NCBI GenBank assembly: GCA_012798335.1
Contig: JAAZNJ010000019.1
Coordinates: 1-11,585 of the forward strand
DNA from: Candidatus Woesearchaeota archaeon
GTDB taxonomy: Archaea > Nanobdellota > Nanobdellia > Pacearchaeales > GW2011-AR1
Reading direction: 5' to 3'
Length of the DNA: 11,585 nt
Below the pieces are notes generated by a model. The model made no database searches. It was not told the origin of the DNA and was given only the letters and a program-made list of their open reading frames with translations. Positions 1-5,539 of the stretch are shown one piece after another; the first letter of the stretch is position 1, and every line of letters starts with the position of its first letter. The position numbers and the translations under genes were made by a program.

Positions 1-43
1 TTTCATTTAGTATTTGTTTTCATGTTAAATATTTTCATTTTTT

Positions 44-71
44 TTTAACTTGATGAATTTATCAAGTTAAA
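44..71. repeat. 11-bp inverted repeat downstream of methyltransferase
   Basis: Positions 44-54 and 61-71 are perfect inverse complements (arms TTTAACTTGAT and ATCAAGTTAAA) around a six-base loop, about 25 bases beyond the methyltransferase stop. Read on the minus strand the stem is followed by a run of A, not T, so it does not look like an intrinsic terminator for the gene. It may be a binding site, an element end or a processing hairpin. No gene is visible in 1-95. Confidence 0.6.
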
Positions 72-95
72 TAAATGGCTAATTTATTGTTCATT

Positions 96-2561
96 TTACT
101 CCCACCAAATTAGCGGTTTTATTAATCTATAATCCAAATCTTTTATATTGACAATACTGCCATCGGGAAACTCAACTTGATTTTGTGTGATTTTCTTAAT
201 CCATTTGCCGGTTAAGTTAGATAAGGTTTCGGCAATGTCTATGTTAGGGTAAAGTTTGGTTAAATCAACTTTGACTTTGTCGTTTTCATAATCAATCTCT
301 ACTGCTTTGAGCATTTTTTCGTCTTTCATAAAGACATATTCCTGATACGGACTTCTGCCCGGAGCATTAAACAAATTTCCATCTTCATATTTGCAATTTG
401 CGAGTGCTTCTTCATATTGCTCAAGTTCGTAGTATTTGAAGAAACCGCCGCCTTGCCAGTTAACATCTTTTGATAAATGAGGTCGTCTTTCTAATTCTCC
501 AAAATTTATATTTTTATCACCAGCTAAAACCAACTTCATGCGCCCTTTAACGCCTAATTTTTTCACACCTTCAGAATAATAAATTTCTTCAAAATGAGAT
601 CCCATTTCTATACCAACCCATTTCCTATTTAACTTATGAGCGACTGCGGTTGTAGTACCTATACCTAAAAAATAATCCAGAACAATGGAGCCCGGTTCAG
701 AAGAAGACTGAATAATTCTTCGCAATAAATTCTCTGGTTTTTGTGAGGAGGTAAAGCTGAAACTTTCACTAACTCTCATTTCAGATTGCGTAAATGAAAA
801 AATATCATTCCATATATCGCCAACAGGAAACACTTTTTCATCCACCTTTATTTCTTGCATCTCAAAAGAACCGTTAACCCATTTTTCAATTTTAAAAATA
901 AAGTCAGAAATTTTTTTCGGAGAAGAAATTTTTGGGAACGCTATTAAATCCAGCCAACCGATATTTAGGTTAGTTTTATTTCTATTTGGTTTCCATAATT
1001 TTCTAAACAGATAGTCCTCATTTCGGCAATAAAATAAAGTTTGATGTTTCAATTGAAAATTGTCACCGAAACTTTTGTATCCAAATAAATCAGCTTCAAT
1101 ATCTTTTGTTGCATTTGTGTCAAAAACTACTTCGGTAATCTGTGAAAATTTTTCCTTTATTAGTTCTTTAGCGAAGACATTGGCATTATCATCCATATGT
1201 AACCAATAAGTACCATTTCCTTTTAATAGTCGAAGCCCGGCATTTATTCTATCTTTCATTAGGCTCAACCAGCTTGAGTCTTGAAATCTATCTACATAAG
1301 GAAAATCCTCTCCTGTATTAAACGGTGGGTCAATGTAAATTGTCTGCACTTTTTCTTTGAATTTTGGTAAAATCGTATTTAATGCCTGATAATTTTCACT
1401 CTTTATCAGCCAGCCATCAAGTGCGTTGTCTAAATCTTCAAATTGGCTCAATATCTCAAGCTCTAAATCTTTGAAATATTTTGTGTCAATAGGTAAATGT
1501 TCATATTTTTTTGTTAATTTTTTGCCATAAATATCGGTTTCAAAAACATCTTTTGTTTTAAAAGCATCATCTACAATTCCAAGCTCTTGCCATTCTTTGA
1601 TTTGTTCGTTTATGTTTTTATGCTTAAGAATTTTTTCAATGAGTTTTAGAGATTCTTCGCTTTGCTCAGAAGGACGGGCAGAGAGAATTCTATCAAGTGT
1701 AATTACATAATTGCTATTTTTTACAAACTTTGGTTTGTTCCATATCTTTACAAGCTCATCTTCAAATTGACTTATGAAATCTATTATCTTAAATGCAATG
1801 TCTTTTAATATTTGTAATTGGTTTACTCTATCACCACTCCATTCAGTTGCCCCTTCCCAAAAATATTGATAACTCCAAAGTTTAAACTGTTCATGCAAAA
1901 ATGCTTTAGCATTTTTGTTGATAAAAAAATCTACTTCGCTCTGTTTTTCGAATATTCGAAATGCTCTTTCTAATTGTTCTTCGTCAATTTTTATATTTTT
2001 TGTCTTCAATTCTTTCAAAATATCTTCAGTTCTTGTCACTCTCCCTTTTTCGGAATAATAAACATTGAAAACAATTGTTTTATCTTCTTTTACTTCTTTT
2101 AATTCGTATATCAAACTGCGTTTTTCGTTGGCTTTCTTGGTTTCAATTTTTGAAGCATCGAAGTAAAACCTGAATCCGTCAAACGCAACCGGCAAACTCC
2201 TGAAAATTCTGTCTGTTTTTACATAGTAAAGCATCTGTGTTTTCCAAAACAAAATAACATCTCTATCATCGGTATATACTTTTTGGTAAATGTTATTATG
2301 AAATGGTGTAGAATTGAAGTAAATAGATCCACTTTCTGTAAAATATCTATTAAAAAAGGTGTACAACTTGTCAAATAATTCATCTCGAAATGTTGGATAT
2401 TGTTTTAATGCTTCTTCAATATCATCTTTTAATATTTTTTCAATCTTTGAATAGTAATTCGATTTAATTTTCATCAAATTAACAAATCCGCCTTGCCCTT
2501 CAATTTTGGCGCCGATAAATACATCCTGCAACGCCTTATAAAATTTTTGTTCTTTAGTCAT
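96..2561 (-). CDS. Site-specific DNA adenine methyltransferase, type III Mod-like (beta class)
   Basis: Transfers a methyl group from S-adenosylmethionine to adenine in DNA. In the 821-residue product motif IV is DPPF (411-414, in IYIDPPFNTG), followed by a variable middle (about 480-600) that should hold target recognition, then motif X (QKPENLLRRII, about 607-617), motif I (FLGIGTTT, 631-638) and motif II (GIEM, 650-653). IV before X and I is the beta-class order of type III Mod and related enzymes. The roughly 380-residue N-terminal extension and the C-terminal region (KYYELEQYEEAL) fit the large Mod form. The ATG at 2561 is preceded by GAGGT with a six-base gap and a TATA-like TTTATAATT about 28 bases upstream. 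No Res helicase/nuclease gene is visible; it could lie left of the window, or the enzyme may be solitary. Sequence style suggests acquisition, possibly from a bacterium (inference). Confidence 0.9.
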   Translation of the reverse strand: MTKEQKFYKALQDVFIGAKIEGQGGFVNLMKIKSNYYSKIEKILKDDIEEALKQYPTFRDELFDKLYTFFNRYFTESGSIYFNSTPFHNNIYQKVYTDDRDVILFWKTQMLYYVKTDRIFRSLPVAFDGFRFYFDASKIETKKANEKRSLIYELKEVKEDKTIVFNVYYSEKGRVTRTEDILKELKTKNIKIDEEQLERAFRIFEKQSEVDFFINKNAKAFLHEQFKLWSYQYFWEGATEWSGDRVNQLQILKDIAFKIIDFISQFEDELVKIWNKPKFVKNSNYVITLDRILSARPSEQSEESLKLIEKILKHKNINEQIKEWQELGIVDDAFKTKDVFETDIYGKKLTKKYEHLPIDTKYFKDLELEILSQFEDLDNALDGWLIKSENYQALNTILPKFKEKVQTIYIDPPFNTGEDFPYVDRFQDSSWLSLMKDRINAGLRLLKGNGTYWLHMDDNANVFAKELIKEKFSQITEVVFDTNATKDIEADLFGYKSFGDNFQLKHQTLFYCRNEDYLFRKLWKPNRNKTNLNIGWLDLIAFPKISSPKKISDFIFKIEKWVNGSFEMQEIKVDEKVFPVGDIWNDIFSFTQSEMRVSESFSFTSSQKPENLLRRIIQSSSEPGSIVLDYFLGIGTTTAVAHKLNRKWVGIEMGSHFEEIYYSEGVKKLGVKGRMKLVLAGDKNINFGELERRPHLSKDVNWQGGGFFKYYELEQYEEALANCKYEDGNLFNAPGRSPYQEYVFMKDEKMLKAVEIDYENDKVKVDLTKLYPNIDIAETLSNLTGKWIKKITQNQVEFPDGSIVNIKDLDYRLIKPLIWWE

Positions 2562-2567
2562 ATTATT

Positions 2568-2594
2568 ACCTCAATATTTCTTTAATTATAAATC
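2568..2594 (-). promoter_or_regulatory. Promoter and ribosome binding site of the methyltransferase
   Basis: On the minus strand a TATA-like ATTTATAATTAA is centred near 2589, about 28 bases before the ATG, and GAGGT (2568-2572) sits six bases before the ATG. Having both so close is odd: with a start site 25 bases after the TATA box the ribosome binding site would be left out of the transcript, so either another promoter is used or the TATA match is fortuitous. Confidence 0.4.
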
Positions 2595-2786
2595 TTTTTG
2601 TTTCTAAGTCCATAAAAAGCCCGCCTGTAAAGATAAGAAAAAAGTTTGTTTAATCATCGTTAGATGAAAGTTGCGTAGCAATTTCATTATCTCTTTATCT
2701 CCTATGAAGTTAAATGGCAACAACATCGTCATAATTTACGGTCTCGTTTCCGGAAAGGTAGGTTTTCGAATTGCACATAACATCGC

Positions 2787-2936
2787 GATTAAGAGAAGTG
2801 ACAATCCCTCCAAAAATTTATCCTCTGGAACGAAGTGACGAGCTGAGAAATTTTTGAGAGCTGGATTGACATTTGGGCTAATTTCTGGTCGGCACAAAGC
2901 CGATTTGCGAAAGCAAAAAGAAATTACCTCTTAATC
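2787..2936. other. Multibranched structured element (possible ncRNA or folded ssDNA site)
   Basis: An outer 9-bp stem GATTAAGAG (2787-2795) / CTCTTAATC (2928-2936) closes the element. Inside is one long arm made of CAATCC/GGATTG (2802-2807, 2863-2868) and CAAAAATTT/AAATTTTTG (2811-2819, 2848-2856). A second domain is closed by TAATTTCT/AGAAATTA (2879-2886, 2919-2926) and contains two hairpins: TCGGC/GCCGA with loop ACAAA (2889-2903) and TTTGC/GCAAA with a GAAA tetraloop (2904-2917), a three-way junction. All stems are perfect Watson-Crick and properly nested. It resembles no RNA family I can name; the transcribed strand is unknown. Confidence 0.55.
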
Positions 2937-2949
2937 TGCTGTTCAGGGA

Positions 2950-2997
2950 TTTTTCTTGAAAAGAAAAACACGAGCTGACTTTCAAAAAGTCCTCGTG
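2950..2997. repeat. Two adjacent strong hairpins after the multibranched element
   Basis: First hairpin: TTTTTCTT (2950-2957) pairs with AAGAAAAA (2961-2968) around GAA. Second hairpin: CACGAG (2969-2974) pairs with CTCGTG (2992-2997) and, after a two-base CT bulge, GACTTT (2977-2982) pairs with AAAGTC (2986-2991) around CAA, giving 12 bp with one bulge. The two abut with no gap and the second ends three bases before the inverted repeat that starts at 3000. Confidence 0.65.
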
Positions 2998-2999
2998 AG

Positions 3000-3056
3000 T
3001 CACAGATGAGTGGATGGTGGGTTTTTGTCTAAAACCAATGTATTTGAGAAATCGCC
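3000..3056 (+). repeat. Left flanking repeat of the cassette (inverted relative to 5387-5440)
   Basis: Three blocks, TCACAGATGAGT (3000-3011), GTCTAAAACC (3027-3036) and GAGAAATCGCC (3046-3056), recur in the same order on the opposite strand at 5429-5440, 5421-5430 and 5387-5397. Spacing between blocks differs, so the copies are diverged. Together they bracket the three-gene cassette as terminal inverted repeats would. Confidence 0.6.
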
Positions 3057-3125
3057 CTTTTTTGTTTCTTTTTTTCTAAAAAAGAAAATTGGGGTTCCGT
3101 CTTTTGTTTCTTTTTCTAAAAGAAG
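3057..3125 (-). terminator. T-rich direct repeats, likely 3' end of the cassette operon
   Basis: Two imperfect direct repeats (3057-3086 and 3101-3124), each with the frame CTTTTGTTTCTTTTTCTAAA, lie immediately after the CAP gene stop. The first also folds as TTCTTTTTT/AAAAAAGAA around TCT. On the minus strand they give runs such as TTTTCTTTTTT, suitable as archaeal oligo-U termination signals. Confidence 0.4.
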
Positions 3126-3127
3126 AT

Positions 3128-4252
3128 TTAATTTGTTAAATAATCAATACTAAGGTTTAAGCTAGAACTACTTTTTGTAGAAAATAAAACTACATCTCCT
3201 TTTTCTATTTCAATATTTTCATCAATTTTTTTAACTGAACGATATTTTTTTGTTGCATCTATATTTTTGTTGGAAATGCACCTATCAAATTGAGATTGTT
3301 TAGTAACATAAACATCCATACTAGAGGTAGAATCTAATTTTAAGTTTATATTGATAGGTAAATCATAATAAAAACTTTCGTCATAAATTGGAACCGCCCA
3401 ACAAGAATTAGAATTTAAATCAGTTTCAATTAAATATCTTAAGGATATAAAATCCATTGTAACATAACAAAGATTTTTCTCGCAAGAAATTCCCACCCCT
3501 GCATCACTATAAAGATTGTCTAAATCAAGCAGGGTTGAACGATGCCCTGGACTCTCAAGCCATCCTTCTACAGATTCTTTTGCAATATTTGTGTCTGGAT
3601 AAACTGGCAAAAGAATTAAATTTTCATTTGAAACAACATAAAAAATATTTTCATTTTTTAATCTTTGAGTGAAATCTACTGATTCTAAAGTTTCTACATC
3701 TTCTAAAGTTCTATGACTGAAATATTCTTTATCTAACATATCTCTGCTATGTTCTCTTGCAATTTCACTAATTTTATCATTCCATCTTAAAGAACGAATT
3801 CCTGATTTAGGATATTTTTGCCTTTCTAAATTAACTAAATCTAAAATTTCTTTTTCGATTTTGCTTAAATCTAATTCTGATGCGTCAAAAGTAGCATCAA
3901 TAAAATCTTGAGAAGATGCTATAAATTCATGTTCTCCATATTGGATTACTTCTCCTTTAAAATCCCAATATAATTCAAAAGGTTTTCCTTCTTGAAAACC
4001 CGTAAGCATTAATTCTCCTGTCGTGAGATTTAAGACATTTGCTTTTAATTTTCCGTCTCTTGTTTCTCCTAAATAAAACCCATTTAGATAGACTTCTCCA
4101 TTTATAGGACTTCCATCTTCTGTTGAAGAAAATTTAAACTGAAAATATTCATCTGGGAAAATAGCAAAATAAACCACCATTAAGAAGAATAAAATTCCTA
4201 TAATGGCAAAAATCCAAAATATAGTTTTTGTCGCTTTTTTTAGTTTGCTCAT
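3128..4252 (-). CDS. Membrane-anchored CAP/SCP-domain protein
   Basis: Predicted surface protein of 374 residues. Residues 1-8 are basic, about 10-31 form one transmembrane helix or uncleaved signal anchor, and the rest should face outward. Residues 38-110 look like a small beta domain of the PEGA or carboxypeptidase-regulatory type (VYLNGFYLGET). Residues about 133-270 match the CAP/SCP superfamily: LDLVNLERQ, REHSRDM (H168), ENL (E210), WLESPGHRSTLL (E233, H237) and CYVTMDF, the usual His/Glu/Glu/His pocket order. C257 and C262 could form a disulphide. The biochemical role of prokaryotic CAP proteins is mostly unknown, with adhesion or hydrolase roles proposed. The ATG lies five bases after the stop of the nuclease-like gene, so the two form one operon; no ribosome binding site is visible here. 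Confidence 0.85.
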   Translation of the reverse strand: MSKLKKATKTIFWIFAIIGILFFLMVVYFAIFPDEYFQFKFSSTEDGSPINGEVYLNGFYLGETRDGKLKANVLNLTTGELMLTGFQEGKPFELYWDFKGEVIQYGEHEFIASSQDFIDATFDASELDLSKIEKEILDLVNLERQKYPKSGIRSLRWNDKISEIAREHSRDMLDKEYFSHRTLEDVETLESVDFTQRLKNENIFYVVSNENLILLPVYPDTNIAKESVEGWLESPGHRSTLLDLDNLYSDAGVGISCEKNLCYVTMDFISLRYLIETDLNSNSCWAVPIYDESFYYDLPININLKLDSTSSMDVYVTKQSQFDRCISNKNIDATKKYRSVKKIDENIEIEKGDVVLFSTKSSSSLNLSIDYLTN

Positions 4253-4257
4253 TTTTA

Positions 4258-4773
4258 TTAAAAGGGACTTTTGAAATTGAATTCAAAAGGATTTTGTGGT
4301 TTAGGTTTCTGACTGATTTTATTATCGCATTTATTAATCAATTTAATCCTAAATTGATTTAGTCCCATCATCCCAGATTTATTTAATTTTTTTGTTAATT
4401 TATGCCTTAAATCATTCTCAACATAAACATCTGTATTCCCTACCAAAACAACAATGACTCCTTCAGAATAATCATCTTCGTAATCTTCTATTTGCCCTTG
4501 AAGTCTATTAATTTGTGTCTTAGACTTCAAATCTTTTTTTAATTCAATTCCTACCTTCCTATTTCCAACAGCAATATCACAAAGCCCTCTTCCATCCTCT
4601 TTTTTTACTAACACTTGCCTATTTCCTGAAAACATATCATGAGAATTATTAAGTTTCTCGTGAAGAAAATTCATTAAATCATCTCGGTATTTTAACTCAT
4701 TAGGATATTTCTGTTTAGGTTGCCATCTACTAATTAATTCTATACACTCATCAAATAAACCGTTTCCAAACAT
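4258..4773 (-). CDS. PD-(D/E)XK nuclease-fold protein
   Basis: A 171-residue soluble protein whose centre has the core of the restriction-endonuclease-like fold: CDIAVG with D66, then an antiparallel strand and IELKK with E77 and K79 (D-x10-ExK), followed by QIEDY (Q94, Y98), the helix motif with Gln often seen after ExK, and the hydrophobic strand GVIVVLVGN. This predicts metal-dependent cleavage of DNA or RNA. I recognise no specific family, and 171 residues leaves room for little besides the nuclease core. The C-terminal 20 residues are Pro/Lys/Phe rich and probably unstructured. The gene has its own leaderless promoter and is followed five bases later by the CAP gene. A cytosolic nuclease co-transcribed with a surface protein is an unusual pairing; it could be cargo or defence (inference). 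Confidence 0.65.
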   Translation of the reverse strand: MFGNGLFDECIELISRWQPKQKYPNELKYRDDLMNFLHEKLNNSHDMFSGNRQVLVKKEDGRGLCDIAVGNRKVGIELKKDLKSKTQINRLQGQIEDYEDDYSEGVIVVLVGNTDVYVENDLRHKLTKKLNKSGMMGLNQFRIKLINKCDNKISQKPKPQNPFEFNFKSPF

Positions 4774-4793
4774 CTTAAAATAAACAGAAAAAG

Positions 4794-4805
4794 AATATAT
4801 AAAAA
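4794..4805 (-). promoter_or_regulatory. TATA box of the nuclease-CAP operon
   Basis: TTTTTATATATT on the minus strand is centred about 26 bases before the ATG at 4773, the spacing of an archaeal TATA box for a leaderless transcript. It abuts the stop codon of the upstream membrane protein gene, so the operon has its own start. Confidence 0.7.
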
Positions 4806-4806
4806 C

Positions 4807-5163
4807 TTAACTAAATCTTATTTCATCCCAGATTTGATAAGCCCCTGCAAGGATAAAACCAACTATTGATAAAATAATTATCCCTTTATCTTCAAAAAAT
4901 AAACTTCCGATAATCATTCCTATACCTGCCCCTACAATAGAATAAATTAATATTGTTAAAATTAAAATTCCCCATTTCCCTGTAAATCCTAAAATTGAAT
5001 CGGGATATTCCTCTTGTATTGCTGAAAAACTTCCATCTTTTTTCTCTTTGATAAAACTCGCGTGAGTTTGTCCAAGATGAATTTTGTTATATCCTTTTCC
5101 TAATTTCTCTATTTTCTTTTTTGCCCATTTTTCACGAGATTTCTTTGTTGAGATTAGATTCAT
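4807..5163 (-). CDS. Small two-helix membrane protein of unknown function
   Basis: A 118-residue protein with no family I recognise. Residues 1-30 are strongly basic (many Lys), 31-58 are polar and probably cytosolic or form a short strand region, about 64-90 is a Gly-rich transmembrane helix (IVGAGIGMIIGSLFF) and 93-111 a second one (GIIILSIVGFILAGAY), ending in a short acidic-aromatic tail. It may form a helical hairpin with both ends inside. It is the first gene of the cassette, lies 33 bases upstream of the nuclease-like gene, and has a good leaderless promoter. Holin-like or immunity-like roles can be imagined from size and topology, but nothing in the sequence proves one. Confidence 0.7.
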   Translation of the reverse strand: MNLISTKKSREKWAKKKIEKLGKGYNKIHLGQTHASFIKEKKDGSFSAIQEEYPDSILGFTGKWGILILTILIYSIVGAGIGMIIGSLFFEDKGIIILSIVGFILAGAYQIWDEIRFS

Positions 5164-5182
5164 AAAACAAAAAGAAGAAGTA

Positions 5183-5196
5183 GATATAAAAATTTA
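5183..5196 (-). promoter_or_regulatory. TATA box of the small membrane protein gene
   Basis: On the minus strand AAATTTTTATATC is centred about 25 bases before the ATG at 5163. This is the archaeal leaderless arrangement and supports that start. Confidence 0.65.
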
Positions 5197-5200
5197 TCTT

Positions 5201-5401
5201 TCGGCGAAGCCGACTATTTGTCCAAAGGACGACTGAACCCCAAAATAATATAGAAAAATTTGCGTGAGTTTACGAACCTCTTAACCTTTGTTAGAAAAAG
5301 TGCGAAGCATTTTTTTAGTTTTCGTTTGGTCGGTTAAGAGAAGTTTTTCTTCTGAAATTTATTTCAGCTAATTATCCGAAGGATTAGGCGATTTCTCCTA
5401 A
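5201..5401. repeat. Cluster of hairpins on the right flank
   Basis: TCGGC/GCCGA around GAA (5201-5213); GTCC/GGAC around AAA (5220-5230); a 9-bp outer stem CTCTTAACC/GGTTAAGAG (5278-5286, 5332-5340) enclosing AAAAAGTGC/GCATTTTTT around GAA (5295-5315, one G-T pair); AGAAG/CTTCT around five T (5339-5353); CTGAAAT/ATTTCAG (5352-5367); TTAGG/CCTAA (5384-5388, 5397-5401). The outer stem and the TCGGC hairpin recall stems of the left element (2787-2936). Confidence 0.55.
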
Positions 5402-5440
5402 CTTGGGGCGGGTGGTCGGGGGTTTTAGACTCATCTGTGA
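5387..5440 (-). repeat. Right flanking repeat of the cassette
   Basis: Read on the minus strand it contains TCACAGATGAGT (5440-5429), GTCTAAAACC (5430-5421) and GAGAAATCGCC (5397-5387), the same blocks and order as 3000-3056 on the plus strand. Here the first two blocks overlap by two bases. Confidence 0.6.
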
Positions 5441-5495
5441 TTTCCTTGAACAACTATTAAGCGAGATAAATGTTCGCTTAATAGCATAGATGAGT
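5429..5495. repeat. Extended inverted repeat enclosing the core site
   Basis: ACTCATCTGTG (5429-5439) pairs with CATAGATGAGT (5485-5495), 11 positions with one G-T pair, so half of the cassette repeat is present again in opposite orientation 50 bases away. Between the arms is the shorter inverted repeat 5454-5484, whose right arm abuts the outer right arm directly. As single strand the whole would fold into one long hairpin with a 14-base bulge on the left side. Confidence 0.65.
5454..5484. other. Candidate core recombination site for the tyrosine recombinase
   Basis: CTATTAAGCGA (5454-5464) and TCGCTTAATAG (5474-5484) are perfect inverted arms of 11 bases around nine bases, or 12 bases around ATAAATG if the outermost G-T position is allowed. 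Inverted 9-13 base arms around a 6-9 base spacer are the usual core-site geometry of tyrosine recombinases (dif, lox, FRT and att types). It lies 56 bases before the ATG of a recombinase gene. It does not match the archaeal dif consensus as I recall it. Confidence 0.5.
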
Positions 5496-5518
5496 ATAAA
5501 AAGCGAGATTTTATATAT
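5495..5518 (+). promoter_or_regulatory. Integrase promoter with embedded inverted repeat
   Basis: TTTTATATAT (5509-5518) is centred about 27 bases before the ATG at 5540, a leaderless archaeal promoter. TATAAAA/TTTTATA (5495-5501, 5509-5515) form an inverted repeat around AGCGAGA. The nine-base AAGCGAGAT (5501-5509) is identical to the inner part of the left arm of the candidate core site (5459-5467), so the recombinase itself might bind over its TATA box. Confidence 0.55.
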
Positions 5519-5539
5519 CCTTGGTTGCTATAAGGTATT

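Larger units (their letters stand above)
2562..3127. other. Gene-free, hairpin-rich intergenic region (left flank of cassette)
   Basis: No convincing protein gene lies in these 566 bases. The stretch is visibly richer in G and C than the genes at right and, from about 2780 to 3010, consists almost wholly of nested inverted repeats, described separately. From 3000 it carries the left copy of the cassette-flanking repeat, and from 3057 two T-rich direct repeats that may end the minus-strand operon. 2600-2780 shows nothing I recognise. Confidence 0.6.
5164..5539. other. Gene-free, hairpin-rich region (right flank of cassette, integrase upstream region)
   Basis: No supported protein gene lies in these 376 bases. 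The stretch contains a run of short hairpins (5201-5401), the right copy of the cassette-flanking repeat (5387-5440), a candidate recombination core site (5454-5484) and the integrase promoter (5495-5518), each described separately. Confidence 0.6.

Noticed and set aside
44..71. Intrinsic terminator of the methyltransferase gene.
   Set aside because: Reading in the direction of the gene, the hairpin is followed by A residues rather than T.
2704..2838. A 44-codon plus-strand frame (begins MKLNGNNIVIIYGLVSGKVG) in the left flank.
   Set aside because: No ribosome binding site or TATA box at the right distance, no recognisable family, and its end runs through the perfect stems of the structured element, which better explain the sequence.
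2787..3000. Hammerhead ribozyme, RNase P RNA, SRP RNA, group II intron domain V or C/D box RNA.
   Set aside because: The required core motifs (such as CUGANGA, or box C RUGAUGA with box D) could not be found in suitable positions on the plus strand, and the branching pattern is different.
5278..5340. Integron attC-like site, because the outer arms end TTAAC and begin GTTAA.
   Set aside because: The arms do not fit the seven-base RYYYAAC/GTTRRRY consensus, no extrahelical-base pattern is evident, and the nearby recombinase lacks the helix that marks integron integrases.
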